DNA from: Bradyrhizobium genosp. SA-3 | GTDB taxonomy: Bacteria; Pseudomonadota; Alphaproteobacteria; Rhizobiales; Xanthobacteraceae | Assembly: GCF_004212635.1 (NCBI RefSeq) | Contig: NZ_PSRT01000002.1 | Span: 61,942 to 125,941 of the forward strand | Reading direction: 5' to 3' | Length of the DNA: 64,000 nt | Shown: piece by piece, positions 53,310 through 61,519 of the stretch | Layout of the letters: each line of letters begins with the position of its first letter | Position numbering within the stretch: position 1 is the first letter of the stretch | Notes under the pieces: model-generated | Told to the model about the DNA's origin: nothing | Databases searched by the model: none | Seen by the model: only the letters and a program-made list of their open reading frames with translations | Program-made: the position numbers and the translations under genes

Positions 53310-54383
53310 ATGGCCGATTACCGCACCATCAAGGCAGAGCCGCTCACCAATGCCATCCGCGCCATCGTCAAGGCGGGTGGGTCTACCGACCGCGAAGCGG
53401 AGCTCGTGTCCACCAATCTCGTCGAGGCCAATCTTAGGGGACATGACTCCCACGGCGTCGGCATGATCCCGCGCTATGTCCAGAGCGTCACCAACGGCGG
53501 CCTCGCCGTGAACCAGCACGTCAAGATCGTGCTCGACACTGGTCCGCTCCTCACCCTCGACGGCCTCACCGGCTACGGCCAGGTGATCGGCCAAGAAGCG
53601 ATGGAGCTGGCGGCCGAGCGCGCCAAGCGCAACGGCGTGTGTCTCGTCGGCCTCTCCAACTCGCACCACATCGGCCGCATCGGCCACTGGGCCGAGCAGT
53701 GCATCGATCACGGGCTGGTCTCGATCCACTTCGTCAACGTGATCTCGCGCCCGATCGTGGCGCCCTGGGGCGGCAGCGATGCGCGCCACGGCACCAACCC
53801 GTTCTGCGTCGGCATCCCGCGCAGGGACAAGGAGCCGATCGTGCTCGACTTCGCCACCAGCAGGATCGCGCAGGGCAAGACCCGCGTCGCCCACAACAAG
53901 GGCGTCGAGCTGGAGCCCGGCACCATCATCGACAATGAAGGCAAGCCAACGGTCGACCCGCGCTACACCGTGATCCCGCCGTACGGCGCCATCCTGCCGT
54001 TCGGCGAGCACAAGGGGTCGGGCCTCGCGTTGGTCTGCGAAATCCTCGGCGGCGCCCTCTCCGGCGGGCAGGTGGTCAAGGGCCCGTCCGACGGCAAGTA
54101 CAACGTCCTCAACGGCATGCTCTCGATCGTCATCGATCCCAACAAGCTCGGCACCGCCGAAAACCTCGCACGTGAAGTCGAGAGCTTCGTCGCCTGGCAC
54201 ACCGGCTCGCCGCCTGCTCCCGGCGTCGATAAGGTCAGAATCGCCGGCGAGCCCGAGCGCGAGACCAAGAAGAAGCGCCTCGCCGAAGGCATACCGGTCG
54301 ATCCGAACACCTGGCAGGAAATTCTGGATGCCGGGAAGCGGTTCGGGCTGGACCAGGCCGCGATCGAGAAGATCGTGGGCTGA
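53310..54383 (+). CDS. Ldh2-family malate / lactate / ureidoglycolate dehydrogenase
   Basis: 357 residues, NAD(P)-dependent oxidoreductase of the Ldh2 / MDG family. RGHDSHGVGMIPRY holds the catalytic His, SNSHHIGRIGHW the second His block, and KGSGLALVCEILGGALSGG the C-terminal nucleotide region. Members reduce 2-oxoacids such as oxaloacetate, 2-ketoglutarate or oxalurate-type compounds, or oxidise ureidoglycolate; the sequence does not settle which. ATG 53310 is used; GAGGATAAGAGC precedes it. With the 2-hydroxyacid dehydrogenase and tartrate dehydrogenase nearby it forms a set for hydroxyacid oxidation. Confidence 0.88.
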   Translation: MADYRTIKAEPLTNAIRAIVKAGGSTDREAELVSTNLVEANLRGHDSHGVGMIPRYVQSVTNGGLAVNQHVKIVLDTGPLLTLDGLTGYGQVIGQEAMELAAERAKRNGVCLVGLSNSHHIGRIGHWAEQCIDHGLVSIHFVNVISRPIVAPWGGSDARHGTNPFCVGIPRRDKEPIVLDFATSRIAQGKTRVAHNKGVELEPGTIIDNEGKPTVDPRYTVIPPYGAILPFGEHKGSGLALVCEILGGALSGGQVVKGPSDGKYNVLNGMLSIVIDPNKLGTAENLAREVESFVAWHTGSPPAPGVDKVRIAGEPERETKKKRLAEGIPVDPNTWQEILDAGKRFGLDQAAIEKIVG

Positions 54384-54395
54384 ACGCGACCTCAG

Positions 54396-54518
54396 TGTCG
54401 TCCCGGCGAAAGCCGGGACCCATAACCACAAAGCGCGGTTTGGCGAAGACTCGTGGTTACTAGCGAGTGCAGCAACTACTTCTTGTGGTTTATGGGTCCC
54501 GGCCTTCGCCGGGACGAC
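54396..54518. repeat. Palindromic repeat (GTCGTCCCGGCGAAAGCCGGGA type)
   Basis: TGTCGTCCCGGCGAAAGCCG and GGGACCCATAACCACAA face TTGTGGTTTATGGGTCCC and CCTTCGCCGGGACGAC. It lies between convergent genes; one extra T interrupts the inner pairing. Confidence 0.9.
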
Positions 54519-54537
54519 CATGTGATTTGTAATCTGC

Positions 54538-55611
54538 CTAATCCACCATCTCCGCCACCGCCTTGCCGCAAGCGGTGGTGTCCGCGTTACCGCCAAGGTC
54601 CTTGGTCCGGAGCGTGCGTTCGGCGAGCGTGCGCTCGATCGCGTCGACGATCGACTTGCCGGCTTCCTTCTCGCCGAGATGTTCCAACATCATCGCGCCC
54701 GACCAGATCATGCCGATCGGGTTGGCGATGCCCTGCCCCGCGATGTCAGGCGCCGAGCCGTGCACCGGCTCGAACACCGAGGGGAAATCGCCCTCGGGAT
54801 TGATGTTGCCTGACGGCGCGATGCCGATGGTGCCGGTGCAGGCCGGGCCGAGATCGGAGAGGATGTCGCCGAACAGATTGGAGCCGACCACGACGTCGAA
54901 CCAATCCGGATGCAGCACGAAGTTCGCGGTCAGGATGTCGATGTGATACTTGTCCCACTTCACGCCTGGAAACTTCTTGGCCATCGCCTCCACGCGTTCG
55001 TCCCAATAGGGCATGGTGATGGAGATGCCGTTCGATTTCGTCGCCGAAGTCAGGTGCTTCTTCGGCCGCGACTGCGCGAGCTCGAAGGCGAACTTCAGGA
55101 TGCGATCGACGCCGGTACGGGTCATCACCGTCTGCTGCGTCACGAACTCACGGTCAGTGTCCGGGAACATGCGGCCACCGACGGAGGAATATTCGCCTTC
55201 CGTGTTCTCGCGCACCACCCAGAAATCGATGTCGCCGGGCTTGCGGTTCGCCAGCGGCGACGGCACGCCGGGCATCAGCCGCACCGGGCGCAGGTTCACA
55301 TACTGGTCGAACTCGCGACGAAACTTGATCAACGAGCCCCACAGCGAGACGTGGTCCGGAATCTTGGCCGGCCAACCGACCGCGCCGAAATAGATCGCAT
55401 CGTGCTTGCCGATCTTTTCCTTCCAGTCATCCGGCATCATCTGGCCGTGCTTCTCGTAATAGTCCCAGGACGAGAAGTCGAAATGGTCGAACTGCAGGGA
55501 CACCCCGTGCTTCTTCGCCGCCGCCTCCAGAACGCGCTGGCCCTCAGGCATCACTTCCTTGCCGATGCCGTCGCCGGGAATGACCGCGATCCGGTATTGT
55601 TTCTTGCTCAT
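54538..55611 (-). CDS. ttuC: Tartrate dehydrogenase / decarboxylase (isocitrate-IPM dehydrogenase family)
   Basis: 357 residues. Starts KKQYRIAVIPGDGIGKEVMPEG; FDFSSWDYYEKHGQMMP and FGAVGWPAKIPDHVSLWG are tartrate dehydrogenase rather than IPM dehydrogenase patterns. Arg residues in NLRPVRLMPG and VVRENTEGEYSSVGG, Lys in ATKSNGIS and the Asp pair in VVGSNLFGDILSDLG complete the active site, and GSAPDIAGQGIANPIG the NAD loop. Oxidises tartrate or D-malate with NAD and Mn/Mg. Leftward and monocistronic, divergent from the SDR. D-malate dehydrogenase (DmlA) is the main alternative. Confidence 0.9.
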   Translation of the reverse strand: MSKKQYRIAVIPGDGIGKEVMPEGQRVLEAAAKKHGVSLQFDHFDFSSWDYYEKHGQMMPDDWKEKIGKHDAIYFGAVGWPAKIPDHVSLWGSLIKFRREFDQYVNLRPVRLMPGVPSPLANRKPGDIDFWVVRENTEGEYSSVGGRMFPDTDREFVTQQTVMTRTGVDRILKFAFELAQSRPKKHLTSATKSNGISITMPYWDERVEAMAKKFPGVKWDKYHIDILTANFVLHPDWFDVVVGSNLFGDILSDLGPACTGTIGIAPSGNINPEGDFPSVFEPVHGSAPDIAGQGIANPIGMIWSGAMMLEHLGEKEAGKSIVDAIERTLAERTLRTKDLGGNADTTACGKAVAEMVD

Positions 55612-55766
55612 CGAGAACGTCCTTGGTTGGTTCGGCAGCCGCCGCCTCTTGATCGCACTGCAATGGACCAAACGCGGCGGCAGTGCAACGCTGCACTGCA
55701 ATGTTGACCATGGCGCGACCGAGCGCCTACTGATTTGATCCTGTTCCTATCCTGCGAGCACCCTTC

Positions 55767-56543
55767 ATGGATCTGCATCTGCGTGGCAAACGCGTCCTGA
55801 TCACGGGCGCATCCAAGGGCATCGGCGCGGCCGCCGCCGAGGCGTTTGCCGAAGAAGGCGCGCATCTGCTGCTCGCCGCCCGCAACGGCGAGCAGCTCAA
55901 GACGCTGGCCGAGCGGCTGCGCTCCGCGCACCAGGTCGATGCCGCGACGAGCGTCGTCGATCTACGCCAGGCCGAGGACATCGCGCGGCTCGCCAAGGAA
56001 GCCGCGGACATCGACATCCTCGTCAACAACGCCGGCGACATCCCTGGCGGGTCCATCGACAAGATCGACGAGGCGACCTGGCGGCACGCCTGGGAATTGA
56101 AAGTGTTCGGCTACATCAACCTCACGCGGCAGATCTATGCGCAGATGAAGGCCAAGGGTGGCGGCGTGATCGTCAACGACATCGGTGCGGCCGGCGAGAA
56201 GTTCGATGCCAATTACATCTGCGGCAGCGCCGGCAATGCCGCGCTGATGGCCTTCACCCGCGCGCTCGGTGGAAAAAGTCTCGCCGACAACATCCGCGTG
56301 GTCGGCATCAATCCCGGCCCTGTCGGCACCGACCGTCACGTCACCCTGCTCAAGACGCGGGCTAAGCACCAGTTCGGTGACGAGACCCGCTACAAGGAAT
56401 TCCAGAAGAGCCTGCCGCTCGGCCGCCCTGCACATGCGCGCGAGATTGGTGATCTCATGGCGTTCTTGGCGTCGGATCGCTCGGGCTATACGTCGGGGGT
56501 GATCTATACCGTCGATGGCGGCATCAGCGCCGGGTGGGGTTAG
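55767..56543 (+). CDS. SDR family oxidoreductase with YxxxS in place of YxxxK
   Basis: 258 residues. TGASKGIG at 13-20 and NNAG at 87-90 are normal, but at the active site the sequence is NYICGSAGNAAL: Tyr150 is kept and the Lys four residues later is Ser154. The C-terminus VIYTVDGGISAGWG is typical. Loss of the Lys normally cripples SDR catalysis unless another residue takes over. Possibly a specialised subfamily or a non-catalytic NAD-binding protein. Divergent from the tartrate dehydrogenase. Confidence 0.82.
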   Translation: MDLHLRGKRVLITGASKGIGAAAAEAFAEEGAHLLLAARNGEQLKTLAERLRSAHQVDAATSVVDLRQAEDIARLAKEAADIDILVNNAGDIPGGSIDKIDEATWRHAWELKVFGYINLTRQIYAQMKAKGGGVIVNDIGAAGEKFDANYICGSAGNAALMAFTRALGGKSLADNIRVVGINPGPVGTDRHVTLLKTRAKHQFGDETRYKEFQKSLPLGRPAHAREIGDLMAFLASDRSGYTSGVIYTVDGGISAGWG

Positions 56544-56587
56544 AATTCGGCGCTGGTTATGACCACGCTGCGCGCCGCACACACCGT

Positions 56588-56660
56588 CGAGCGCAGCGAA
56601 GCAATCCAGACCGCCACCGCGGTTGCATTCCTAGATTGCTTCGCTGCGCTCGCAATGACG
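56588..56660. repeat. Palindromic repeat (CGAGCGCAGCGAAGCAATC type)
   Basis: GTCGAGCGCAGCGAAGCAAT faces ATTGCTTCGCTGCGCTCGCA; the left end is degenerate compared with the CGTCATTGCGAG copies at 31754 and 43662. It ends about 30 bases before the amidase start. Confidence 0.85.
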
Positions 56661-56690
56661 ACACCAAGAACGGGCATAGGAGTAAAATAA

Positions 56691-58109
56691 TTGTCTCAAG
56701 AGCTGATCCGCGAAACCGCGTGCACCGTCGTCGACAAATTGCGGTCTGGCGACGTCTCGCCGCTCGAACTGCTGGACGTATTGGAAAAGCGCATCAGTGA
56801 AGTCGATGGCAAGGTCAACGCGCTGCCGACGCTGTGCTTCGATCGCGCCCGAGCTAACGCCAAGGCGCTGATGCAGAAGCCGGCCGGCGCGCGCGGGCTG
56901 CTCGCGGGCCTGCCGGTGCCGATCAAGGATCTGACCGACGTTGCGGGCGTGCTGAACACCCAGGGCTCGCCGATCTTCAAGGATAACGTCCCCGCGAAAT
57001 CCGACCTCATGGTCGAGAACCTCGAAGCCAATGGCGCGGTCGTCTACGCCAAATCCAACACGCCGGAATTCGGCGCCGGCGCCAACACCTTCAACGAGGT
57101 GTTCGGTGCGACCCTCAATCCCTGGGATACTTCGAAATCTGCGGCCGGCTCCTCCGGCGGCGCGGCAGTGGCGCTGGCCACCGGCATGGCCTGGCTCGCG
57201 CAGGGCTCCGACATGGGCGGCAGCCTGCGCAGCCCGGCAAGCTTCTGCGGCATCGTCGGCATGCGGCCGAGCATCGGCCGCGTCGCGCATACGCCGAAGG
57301 CGGGCATCGACCGCAATCTCGGCGTGCAGGGGCCGATGGCCCGCAACGTCGAGGATCTCGCGCTGCTGCTGGATGCCATGAGCGGCGACTATGCCGCCGA
57401 TCCGCTGTCGCTGCCGGCGCCTCTGACTTCTTTCCTGTCGGCTGCGCAGTCCGGCAAGAAGCCGAAGCGTATCGCCTATTCGCCCGATCTCGGCATCACG
57501 CCGGTCGATCCCGAAGTGAGGGCGATCACACGCAAGGCGGCTGAACGCTTCGCCGAGGCCGGCGTAACCGTCGAGGAGGCGCATCCGGACTGGCGCGAGG
57601 CGCATGAATGCTTCCACGTGCTGCGCGCTTTCGACTTCGCGATCAGCAAGGCGCAACTTCTCCGCACCAAGCGTGACCTGCTCAAGCCCGAAGTAATCTG
57701 GAACATCGAGGAGGGCCTCAAGCTCACGGTCGAGCAGCTCGAGCGTGCCGAGGCCCAGCGCGTCGGCATGACCGCGCGCGCCGTCGAGTTCTTCAGGACC
57801 TACGATCTCCTGCTGGTGCCGACCACGATCGTGCCGCCCTTCCCGGTCGAAAATCGCTATGTCGCCGAATGCGCGGGTAAGCGATTTGACAATTACGTCG
57901 AATGGCTCGGCATCGTCTACGCCATCACGCTCGCCTGCTGCCCATCACTGTCGCTGCCCTGCGGCTTCACGGCGTCTGGCCTGCCGATCGGCGTGCAGGT
58001 AGTCGGCGCACCGCGTGCGGATGCGCAAGTGATCGCAGGCGCGAAGGTGCTGGAGGATATATTGGGCCTGCGTGGCACGACGCCGATCGACCCGAAGGTA
58101 AAGAAGTAG
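56691..58109 (+). CDS. Amidase (amidase signature family), TTG start
   Basis: 472 residues. Triad: Lys79 in PVPIKD, Ser154-155 in AAGSSGGAA (cis-Ser), nucleophile Ser178 in GSDMGGSLRSP. The C-terminal part has PCGFTASGLPIGVQVVG. The start is a TTG at 56691, chosen because ATAGGAG lies 8-9 bases upstream and the residues from there (SQELIRETACTVVDKLRSG) match the family opening. Second amidase of the window, not closely alike to the first. Substrate unknown; it might release amino acids or carboxylates for the neighbouring importer. Confidence 0.92.
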   Translation: MSQELIRETACTVVDKLRSGDVSPLELLDVLEKRISEVDGKVNALPTLCFDRARANAKALMQKPAGARGLLAGLPVPIKDLTDVAGVLNTQGSPIFKDNVPAKSDLMVENLEANGAVVYAKSNTPEFGAGANTFNEVFGATLNPWDTSKSAAGSSGGAAVALATGMAWLAQGSDMGGSLRSPASFCGIVGMRPSIGRVAHTPKAGIDRNLGVQGPMARNVEDLALLLDAMSGDYAADPLSLPAPLTSFLSAAQSGKKPKRIAYSPDLGITPVDPEVRAITRKAAERFAEAGVTVEEAHPDWREAHECFHVLRAFDFAISKAQLLRTKRDLLKPEVIWNIEEGLKLTVEQLERAEAQRVGMTARAVEFFRTYDLLLVPTTIVPPFPVENRYVAECAGKRFDNYVEWLGIVYAITLACCPSLSLPCGFTASGLPIGVQVVGAPRADAQVIAGAKVLEDILGLRGTTPIDPKVKK

Positions 58110-58115
58110 CCTCTT

Positions 58116-58255
58116 TCGTGCCCCGGACGCAGCGCAGCGCTCCTTCAGCGGTGCGCTGCACAGTCGGGGCCCACCTCGCCGAGACCTCCCGTGCATCCCT
58201 GGGTCCCGGCCCTGCGGCGCAGCGCTGACGCGCCGCACCTGGTCCGGGACACGAG
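58116..58255. repeat. Palindromic repeat (CGTGCCCCGGACGC type)
   Basis: TCGTGCCCCGGACGCAGCGC on the left faces CTGGTCCGGGACACGA at 58240-58255; internal GCAGCGCTCC and GCGCAGCGCTGACGC arms add sub-hairpins. It lies between the convergent amidase and permease genes. Same family as 8716-8868. Confidence 0.85.
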
Positions 58256-58258
58256 ACC

Positions 58259-59365
58259 TCACCTCCCGCTCGTCGCCTCAAGACTCCGGCTGTAGCGCGA
58301 CATCGCAAAGCAAAAGACAAAATAGATTGCGGCGACGAAGATATAGACCTCGACGGAAAACTGCTGCCAGGCGGGATCGATGATCGCGGTCTTCGCTGTC
58401 GTCAGCAAGTCGAAGATGCCGATGATCAGCACGAGACTGGTGTCCTTGAAGAAGGCGATGAAGGTGTTGACCAGCGGCGGGATGACGTGGCGGATCGCCT
58501 GCGGCAGGATGATCAGCCGGTTCTTGCGCCAGTAGGACAGCCCGAGCGCGTCGGCAGCCTCATATTGACCACGCGGCACGGCCTGAAGGCCACCGCGGAT
58601 GACTTCGGCAAGGTAGGCGCCCGCAAACAGGATGATCGCGATCTGTGCGCGCAGGAGCTTGTCGATGTTGAACCCACTGGGCATGAACAGCGGAAACATC
58701 ACGCTGGCCATGAACAAGAGGCTCACCAGCGGCACGCCGCGGATCAGCTCGACATAGATCACACTGAGCGAGCGGATCGCCGGCAGCTTTGAACGCCGGC
58801 CGAGCGCGACAAGGATGCCGAGCGGAAAGCCGAACGCCAATCCAAACGTCGCCAGGATCAGCGTCACCGGCAGTCCGCCCCAGCGCTCCTGCGAGACGAA
58901 AGAGAGCCCCAGCACTCCGCCCCACATCAGCACGCTGATCAGCGCGAGCGCACCGATCCAGAGGAAAACGAGCTCGCGCCGCCACAGGGCGCGGCGCGTC
59001 GAAAGATAGTACAGCGCAATGAACAGCACGACCGCCAATGCCGGCCGCCACTGCTCGTCGAACGGATAGGTGCCGAACAGGATGAAGCGGTACTTTTCAG
59101 GAATGACCGCCCAGCAGGCGCCGATGCCGCGCACCGCGCGGCAAGCGCTGGAATCATTCACCGGCGTAAGCCAGACAGCACTGGCGATGCCCCATTGCAC
59201 GAAGCTGATCACGCCCTTCGCGAGCACCGCCAGCAGCACAATAGTGAGGATGCCGTTCGGGATCGACGAGAACAAGTTGGCGCGCAGCCAGCGCAGCATC
59301 GGATTACCAACTTGCGGGCGGCGAGCGGCCCGCGGCACATCCGGCATATCGCTGATCGCCGTCAT
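58259..59365 (-). CDS. aapM: Polar amino-acid ABC transporter permease (AapM/BztC-like)
   Basis: 368 residues. First helix SIPNGILTIVLLAVLAKGVI is followed by an extra periplasmic segment (VNDSSACRAVRGIGACWAV), as in AapM/BztC. Later helices lead to the conserved loop EVIRGGLQAVPRGQYEAADALGLS and ILPQAIRHVIPPLVNTFIAFFKDTS, which contacts the ATPase. The start is ATG 59365, two bases after the stop of the partner permease; the same frame is open far upstream but has no permease-like sequence. No ATPase gene follows. Confidence 0.92.
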   Translation of the reverse strand: MTAISDMPDVPRAARRPQVGNPMLRWLRANLFSSIPNGILTIVLLAVLAKGVISFVQWGIASAVWLTPVNDSSACRAVRGIGACWAVIPEKYRFILFGTYPFDEQWRPALAVVLFIALYYLSTRRALWRRELVFLWIGALALISVLMWGGVLGLSFVSQERWGGLPVTLILATFGLAFGFPLGILVALGRRSKLPAIRSLSVIYVELIRGVPLVSLLFMASVMFPLFMPSGFNIDKLLRAQIAIILFAGAYLAEVIRGGLQAVPRGQYEAADALGLSYWRKNRLIILPQAIRHVIPPLVNTFIAFFKDTSLVLIIGIFDLLTTAKTAIIDPAWQQFSVEVYIFVAAIYFVFCFAMSRYSRSLEATSGR

Positions 59366-59367
59366 CC

Positions 59368-60555
59368 TCAACGCTCCACCAGCGCGATGCGCGCATTGTA
59401 CCAGTTCATGAAAAAGCTGATGCCGAGACTGATGGTCAGGAATACCGCCATGATCAACGCGATCGCCTCGATCGCCTGCCCTGTCTGGTTCAGCGTGGTG
59501 TTCGCGATCGAGACGACATCCTGGTAGCCGATCGCGACCGCAAGCGAGGAGTTTTTTGTCAGATTGAGATACTGGCTCGTCATCGGCGGCACGATGACGC
59601 GCAGCGCCTGCGGCAAGATGATCTGCCGCAGCATGAAGCTGCGGCGCAGGCCGAGTGCGTTGGCGGCGTCCCACTGTCCCCGCGGCACCGACTGGATGCC
59701 GCTGCGCACGATCTCGGCGATGAAGGCCGAGGTGTAGGTGACGAGCGCGATCAGCAGCGCGAAATATTCCGGCGCCAGCGTCAACCCGCCGACAAAGTTG
59801 AAGCCGCGCAGCTCGGGCCATTCGATGCGCCAGGATACGCCGAGCAGCACGGACACCAGCGCCGGCAACGCAATCATCAGCGCAACCGCAAAGGGCCAAG
59901 CCGGCCGCGGCTTGCCATCGCGCATCTGCTGCGCGACCAGCCATCGCCGGACGACATAGAACACCGCGCAACTCAGCACCGCGGCGCCGACGACCTCGAG
60001 CTGCGGCGGGCCGAACGGAATCGCCGGCAGGATCAGGCCACGATTGGAGAGGAACACACCCTCGACAGGTCGCCACGCGGCGCGTGCGGCCGGCAGCGCC
60101 TGCATCAACACGTACCAGAACAGGAGCTGAAGCAGAAGCGGGATATCGCGAAGCGTCTCGACATAGACCGCGGCGAGCCGTGACAGCAGCCAGTTCGCCG
60201 ACAATCGCGAGATGCCGATCAGCGTGCCCAAGATCGTCGCGAGCACGATCCCGATCACGGCAACGCGCAAGGTGTTGGCGACGCCGACGACGAACGCCCA
60301 GAGATAGGTGTCTCTCGGACTATAGGCGAGCAGGCTGTCGGCGATCGGCATGCCGGCCTCGCGGCCGAGGAAGGCAAAACCGGTGGTGATGCGGCGGGCC
60401 GAGAGGTTCGTGACGGTGTTGGACCAGAGGAAGGCGATGACCGCAACCGCGATGCCGACGACCAGGACCTGCCAGAACAGACCCTTCAGCTCGCGGCGCC
60501 CGAAGGCGCCGAAGAAGCGGCGACGTGGCGGCGGTCTCGGCGCATCTGAAGTCAC
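59368..60555 (-). CDS. aapQ: Polar amino-acid ABC transporter permease (AapQ/BztB-like)
   Basis: 395 residues from the GTG at 60555 (preceded by AAGGATTTTTGTGCC). Helix 1 is FWQVLVVGIAVAVIAFLWS; SARRITTGFAFLGREAGMPI is the signature AapQ periplasmic stretch. The EAA loop reads EIVRSGIQSVPRGQWDAANALGLR, then LPQALRVIVPPMTSQYLNLTKNSSLAVAIGY. Pairs with the next gene to form the membrane channel of a general amino-acid importer. Divergent from the RpiR gene. An upstream in-frame ATG would overlap the RpiR gene and is unlikely. Confidence 0.92.
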   Translation of the reverse strand: MTSDAPRPPPRRRFFGAFGRRELKGLFWQVLVVGIAVAVIAFLWSNTVTNLSARRITTGFAFLGREAGMPIADSLLAYSPRDTYLWAFVVGVANTLRVAVIGIVLATILGTLIGISRLSANWLLSRLAAVYVETLRDIPLLLQLLFWYVLMQALPAARAAWRPVEGVFLSNRGLILPAIPFGPPQLEVVGAAVLSCAVFYVVRRWLVAQQMRDGKPRPAWPFAVALMIALPALVSVLLGVSWRIEWPELRGFNFVGGLTLAPEYFALLIALVTYTSAFIAEIVRSGIQSVPRGQWDAANALGLRRSFMLRQIILPQALRVIVPPMTSQYLNLTKNSSLAVAIGYQDVVSIANTTLNQTGQAIEAIALIMAVFLTISLGISFFMNWYNARIALVER

Positions 60556-60606
60556 GGCACAAAAATCCTTCTCAAGGGGCAGCGATTTCCGGCAGCGCAC
60601 GTCAAC

Positions 60607-60635
60607 TGTTGCACCAAACTTCAATTCATGCAACA
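60607..60635. promoter_or_regulatory. Operator-like inverted repeat before the RpiR gene
   Basis: Perfect 7-base arms TGTTGCA (60607-60613) and TGCAACA (60629-60635), 15 bases apart, in the 88-base gap between aapQ and the RpiR gene. The spacing puts the half-sites two helical turns apart, as for a dimeric regulator. The adjacent RpiR protein is the obvious candidate. Confidence 0.5.
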
Positions 60636-60643
60636 AATGTTTC

Positions 60644-61516
60644 ATGGCCGAGCCCGCGAAATCCTCGCCGTTGAGCGAGCTGCGTATTGCATTGCCATCG
60701 CTCCCGATGCGCTTGCAGGAGGTCGGACGCTTCGTCGCCGCCAACGATTACGACGCCACCACCCGTTCGATGCGCGATCTCGCGGCGGAAGCCGGCGCCG
60801 ATCCAGCCGCGTTCACGCGGCTTGCGAAGGCGATCGGCTATTCTGGCTGGGAGGAGTTGCGCGCGGCGCTGACGGAGGCGCGGCGGCCATCGCAGACCGC
60901 GCCCTTCTCCGGCCGCGCAAGAGGCCGTCGCCACGGGCCGAACGCCGATGTCGCGCTCGTCACCGACAAGCTCGAGGCCGAGGCCGCCGGCCTTCCGCGG
61001 ATCCCGGCACACCCGATCGCGGAAGCCGCCCGCGCGCTGCACGAGGCCAAGCGGATCTGGATTGCCGGCTATCGAAGCTGCCGCAGCGTCGCGGAATTGC
61101 TGAACTACGAGTTGCGACTGTTTCGGCCCGAACAGGTCCAACTCGTCGGCGCTTCCGGGCCCGACGACCTCGATCTCGGCGCGTTCCGGTCCGGGGAAGC
61201 CGTTATCGTCGTCGGCTTCCTGCCCTACACGCATGCAAGCGTCCGCGTCGCACAGGCAGCCTATCGCGCCGGCGCGACACTGATCGCGATTGCGGATAGC
61301 CTCTCGGCACCAATGGCCGAGGGCGCCGACCACGTGCTGCTGTTCGAGGCGGCCTCCTCTCCAGGCTTCTTTCCGAGCCTCACCGGCGCGATTGCGATCG
61401 CGCAGTCGCTTGCGGCGGTCACGTTCTCGCTCGGTGGCGTGGCCGCGAAGAAGCGTCTGGAAAGTACCGAGGCGCGACTGGTTGCGACCTCCACTTACGT
61501 CCCAGAGAAAGGTTGA
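60644..61516 (+). CDS. RpiR/MurR-family transcriptional regulator
   Basis: 290 residues. N-terminal RpiR helix-turn-helix domain of about 75 residues (VGRFVAANDYDATTRSMRDLAAEAGADPAAFTRLAKAIG, split into two helices), then a SIS phosphosugar-binding domain: IWIAGYRSCRSVAELLNYELRLF and VIVVGFLPYTHASVRVAQAAY. RpiR proteins usually respond to phosphosugars, but near amino-acid transport genes they may bind other ligands. It precedes the aminotransferase by three bases and faces the permeases, so it probably controls both transcripts. ATG 60644. Confidence 0.9.
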   Translation: MAEPAKSSPLSELRIALPSLPMRLQEVGRFVAANDYDATTRSMRDLAAEAGADPAAFTRLAKAIGYSGWEELRAALTEARRPSQTAPFSGRARGRRHGPNADVALVTDKLEAEAAGLPRIPAHPIAEAARALHEAKRIWIAGYRSCRSVAELLNYELRLFRPEQVQLVGASGPDDLDLGAFRSGEAVIVVGFLPYTHASVRVAQAAYRAGATLIAIADSLSAPMAEGADHVLLFEAASSPGFFPSLTGAIAIAQSLAAVTFSLGGVAAKKRLESTEARLVATSTYVPEKG

Positions 61517-61519
61517 CCC

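Noticed and set aside
59366..60076. Upstream extension of the second permease frame
   Set aside because: It overlaps the first permease in another frame and has no permease-like sequence; ATG 59365 directly follows the first permease stop.
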